NCBI GenBank assembly: GCA_013426805.1
Contig: JACDZG010000087.1
Location: 1-32,621 of the forward strand
DNA length: 32,621 nt
Source: Chromatiaceae bacterium
GTDB lineage: Bacteria > Pseudomonadota > Gammaproteobacteria > Chromatiales > Chromatiaceae
Direction of reading: 5' to 3'
Part shown: piece by piece, positions 31,093-32,621 of the stretch
Layout of the letters: each line of letters begins with the position of its first letter
How positions within the stretch are numbered: the first letter of the stretch is position 1
Made by a program: the position numbers and the translations under genes
The notes under the pieces: model-generated
Seen by the model: the letters and a program-made list of their open reading frames with translations, nothing else
What the model was told of the DNA's origin: nothing
Database searches by the model: none

Positions 31093-32451
31093 ATGTCACC
31101 CCTGTCTTCAGCGCCCCCTGCCTGGCCCGCGACCGACGATCTCCTGGCCCGCCGCACGCTGCGGCGTATCGCCTGGCGGCTGCTCCCGTTTCTCGGCCTG
31201 TTGTACATCGTCGCCTACCTCGACCGGATCAACATCAGCTTTGCGGCGCTGCAGATGAACCAGGACCTGGGTCTGAGCGCGGCCGCCTATGGTACCGGCG
31301 CCGGCCTGTTCTTTCTCGGCTATGTGCTCTTCGAGGTCCCCAGCAACCTGATTCTGCAACGGGTTGGCGCGCGCCTCTGGATCGCCCGGATCATGGTGAC
31401 CTGGGGGCTGATCTCGATGGCTATGGCGCTGGTGCGCAGTGAAACGAGCTTTTATCTGCTGCGCTTTCTGCTTGGGGTGGCGGAGGCCGGGTTCTTCCCC
31501 GGCATCATTCTCTATCTGACCGGTTGGTTCCCAACCCGCGAACGGGCGCGCGCGGTCGCACTGTTTGCCACCGCCACCGCGCTGGCCGGACTGATCGGCA
31601 GCCCGTTGTCCGGCGCCCTGCTGGAATTGGACGGCTGGTGGGGGTGGCGCGGCTGGCATTGGCTATTCGTGGCCGAAGGCTTGCCGGCGGTGCTGCTGGG
31701 ACTCCTGGTGCTGGTCAAGCTCCCTGACCGTCCGGACCAGGCGCGCTGGCTGCCCCCGGACGAACGGGATTGGTTGAACCGGACTCTGCAACAGGAGCGG
31801 CAAGCAGCCCGCAACCAGACCCGCCATACCCTGCGTGAGGCGCTGACCGATCACCGGGTTTGGGGGTTGGGTCTGGTCTATCTGTGCATGGTCATCGGCA
31901 TGTACGGCATCGCCTTGTGGCTGCCGCAGATGCTGCGGGCGCTGACCGCCGCCGACGATTTCACTCTCGGCTTGCTCAACGCCCTGCCGTTCCTCGCGGC
32001 GGGGGTGGGGATGGTGGTGATCGGCTGGCACTCCGACCGGCGCGGCGAGCGGCGTTGGCATGTCGCCGGTTCGCTGGTCTTGGCGGCGGCCGGGGCTGGG
32101 CTGGCGGCGGCGACCCAGACCTTGCCGCTTGCGCTCCTGGCCTTTTCAATCGCCGCGATCGGCGTCTGGGGTGTCATGGGGCCGTTTTGGGCGCTCGCGA
32201 CCGCGTTGCTCAGCGGCACGGCGGCCGCTGCCGGGATCGCGCTGATCAACGCGCTCGGCAATGTCGGCGGCTTTCTGGGGCCGTACCTGATGGGTTGGTT
32301 GAAACAGACGACGGCCTCCTTCAGCGCTGGGCTGACCGTCGTCGCCCTCATCCTGATGGCGGGTTGCGCGTTGGTCCTGCTGCTGCGGCTGCCGCGGCAA
32401 CCGGCCGCTGCGAGGAACGTACCGGCGGGGTCATCCGATCCGGCAGCGTAA
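31093..32451 (+). CDS. MFS transporter, anion:cation symporter (ACS) type
   Basis: From ATG 31093 the protein is 452 residues with 12 predicted helices. RIAWRLLPFLGLLYIVAYLD and RINISFAALQMNQDLGLS at the N-terminus, FEVPSNLILQRVGARLWIAR in the loop after helix 2, and RFLLGVAEAGFFPGIILYLT are characteristic of the ACS family (phthalate, tartrate, glucarate or 4-hydroxyphenylacetate-type permeases). The central loop lies at about 205-240 (VKLPDRPDQARWLPPDERDW). The second half has the typical WHSDRRGERRWH loop. The substrate is probably an organic anion; nothing nearby identifies it. GTG 31057 could extend the N-terminus by 12 residues. It diverges from the phytochelatin-synthase-like gene. Confidence 0.88.
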   Translation: MSPLSSAPPAWPATDDLLARRTLRRIAWRLLPFLGLLYIVAYLDRINISFAALQMNQDLGLSAAAYGTGAGLFFLGYVLFEVPSNLILQRVGARLWIARIMVTWGLISMAMALVRSETSFYLLRFLLGVAEAGFFPGIILYLTGWFPTRERARAVALFATATALAGLIGSPLSGALLELDGWWGWRGWHWLFVAEGLPAVLLGLLVLVKLPDRPDQARWLPPDERDWLNRTLQQERQAARNQTRHTLREALTDHRVWGLGLVYLCMVIGMYGIALWLPQMLRALTAADDFTLGLLNALPFLAAGVGMVVIGWHSDRRGERRWHVAGSLVLAAAGAGLAAATQTLPLALLAFSIAAIGVWGVMGPFWALATALLSGTAAAAGIALINALGNVGGFLGPYLMGWLKQTTASFSAGLTVVALILMAGCALVLLLRLPRQPAAARNVPAGSSDPAA

Positions 32452-32621
32452 TCATCGTGGCCTCGCATCGCGGCCGGAGGCCGCTCCCGCGGCGGACGTT
32501 CATCTTCCGGTGTAGCCGGTCGACATCGCGCGGCCGTGCTCCGGTTATACCCTTCGGACGTGATAGCCGGACCTAGCAGCCTGTCGGACTTTAGGCGATT
32601 TCCGAATAAGACGCTATCAAG
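32452..32621. other. Window end, no gene seen
   Basis: The last 45 bases contain agcctgtcggactttaggc, which looks like the kind of sequence found at insertion-sequence ends, but only one copy is in the window. No ORF or terminator is supported. Confidence 0.3.

Noticed and set aside
32560-32621. agcctgtcggactttaggc as an insertion-sequence end
   Set aside because: Only one copy is present and the window ends here, so no element can be supported.

Overview
The window reads as chromosomal DNA from a GC-rich gammaproteobacterium. A purple sulfur bacterium (Chromatiaceae; relatives such as Thiodictyon, Lamprocystis or Thiocystis) is my best guess. This is inferred from a soluble NAD-linked [NiFe] hydrogenase operon (hoxFUYH), the LPS-export gene lptG, and heavy loading with insertion sequences, toxin-antitoxin (TA) remnants and small palindromic repeats. 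No rRNA, tRNA or CRISPR array was seen.

Layout. 1-731 (minus) is the N-terminal part of a secreted repeat protein that runs off the window. 1022-6300 is mostly housekeeping: a small secreted protein, leucyl aminopeptidase (pepA), divergent lptG without lptF, a methyltransferase with a regulatory domain, and an RDD membrane protein. 6458-7963 holds an A/T-rich radical SAM gene bracketed by copies of a palindromic dispersed repeat. 8314-12903 is the hoxF-hoxU-hoxY-hoxH operon, which has no maturation gene beside it.

12904-16514 is an accessory graveyard: a methyltransferase scrap, a deletion-fused Phd/VapC TA remnant, two copies of a broken DNA-binding regulator flanking a retropepsin-like protease, an AbrB-like/RelE-like pair and a BrnT/HTH pair. 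16816-19900 carries a complete IS1634-type transposase and a truncated IS4-type transposase.

20043-24158 (minus) is the most interesting part. Four tightly packed genes encode an SGNH/DltD-like periplasmic transferase, an MBOAT acyltransferase ending in FLYYKF, a class-II aminoacyl-tRNA-synthetase-like amino acid:[carrier protein] ligase, and a carrier protein. Together they look like a Dlt-type aminoacylation pathway for an envelope polymer, with the usual DltA adenylation enzyme replaced by a synthetase-like ligase.

24262-26580 contains an A/T-rich secreted CARDB-like gene, a 23-bp inverted-repeat pair, and an IS200-type transposase gene split by a 161-bp MITE-like insertion with 16-bp perfect terminal repeats and a 6-bp target duplication. 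26640-28029 holds gene remnants, including a multiply frameshifted dihydrolipoamide dehydrogenase. 28098-32451 carries a Uma2 endonuclease-like gene, an SLC13-type permease split by a frameshift, a phytochelatin-synthase-like protease and an MFS transporter of the anion:cation symporter type.
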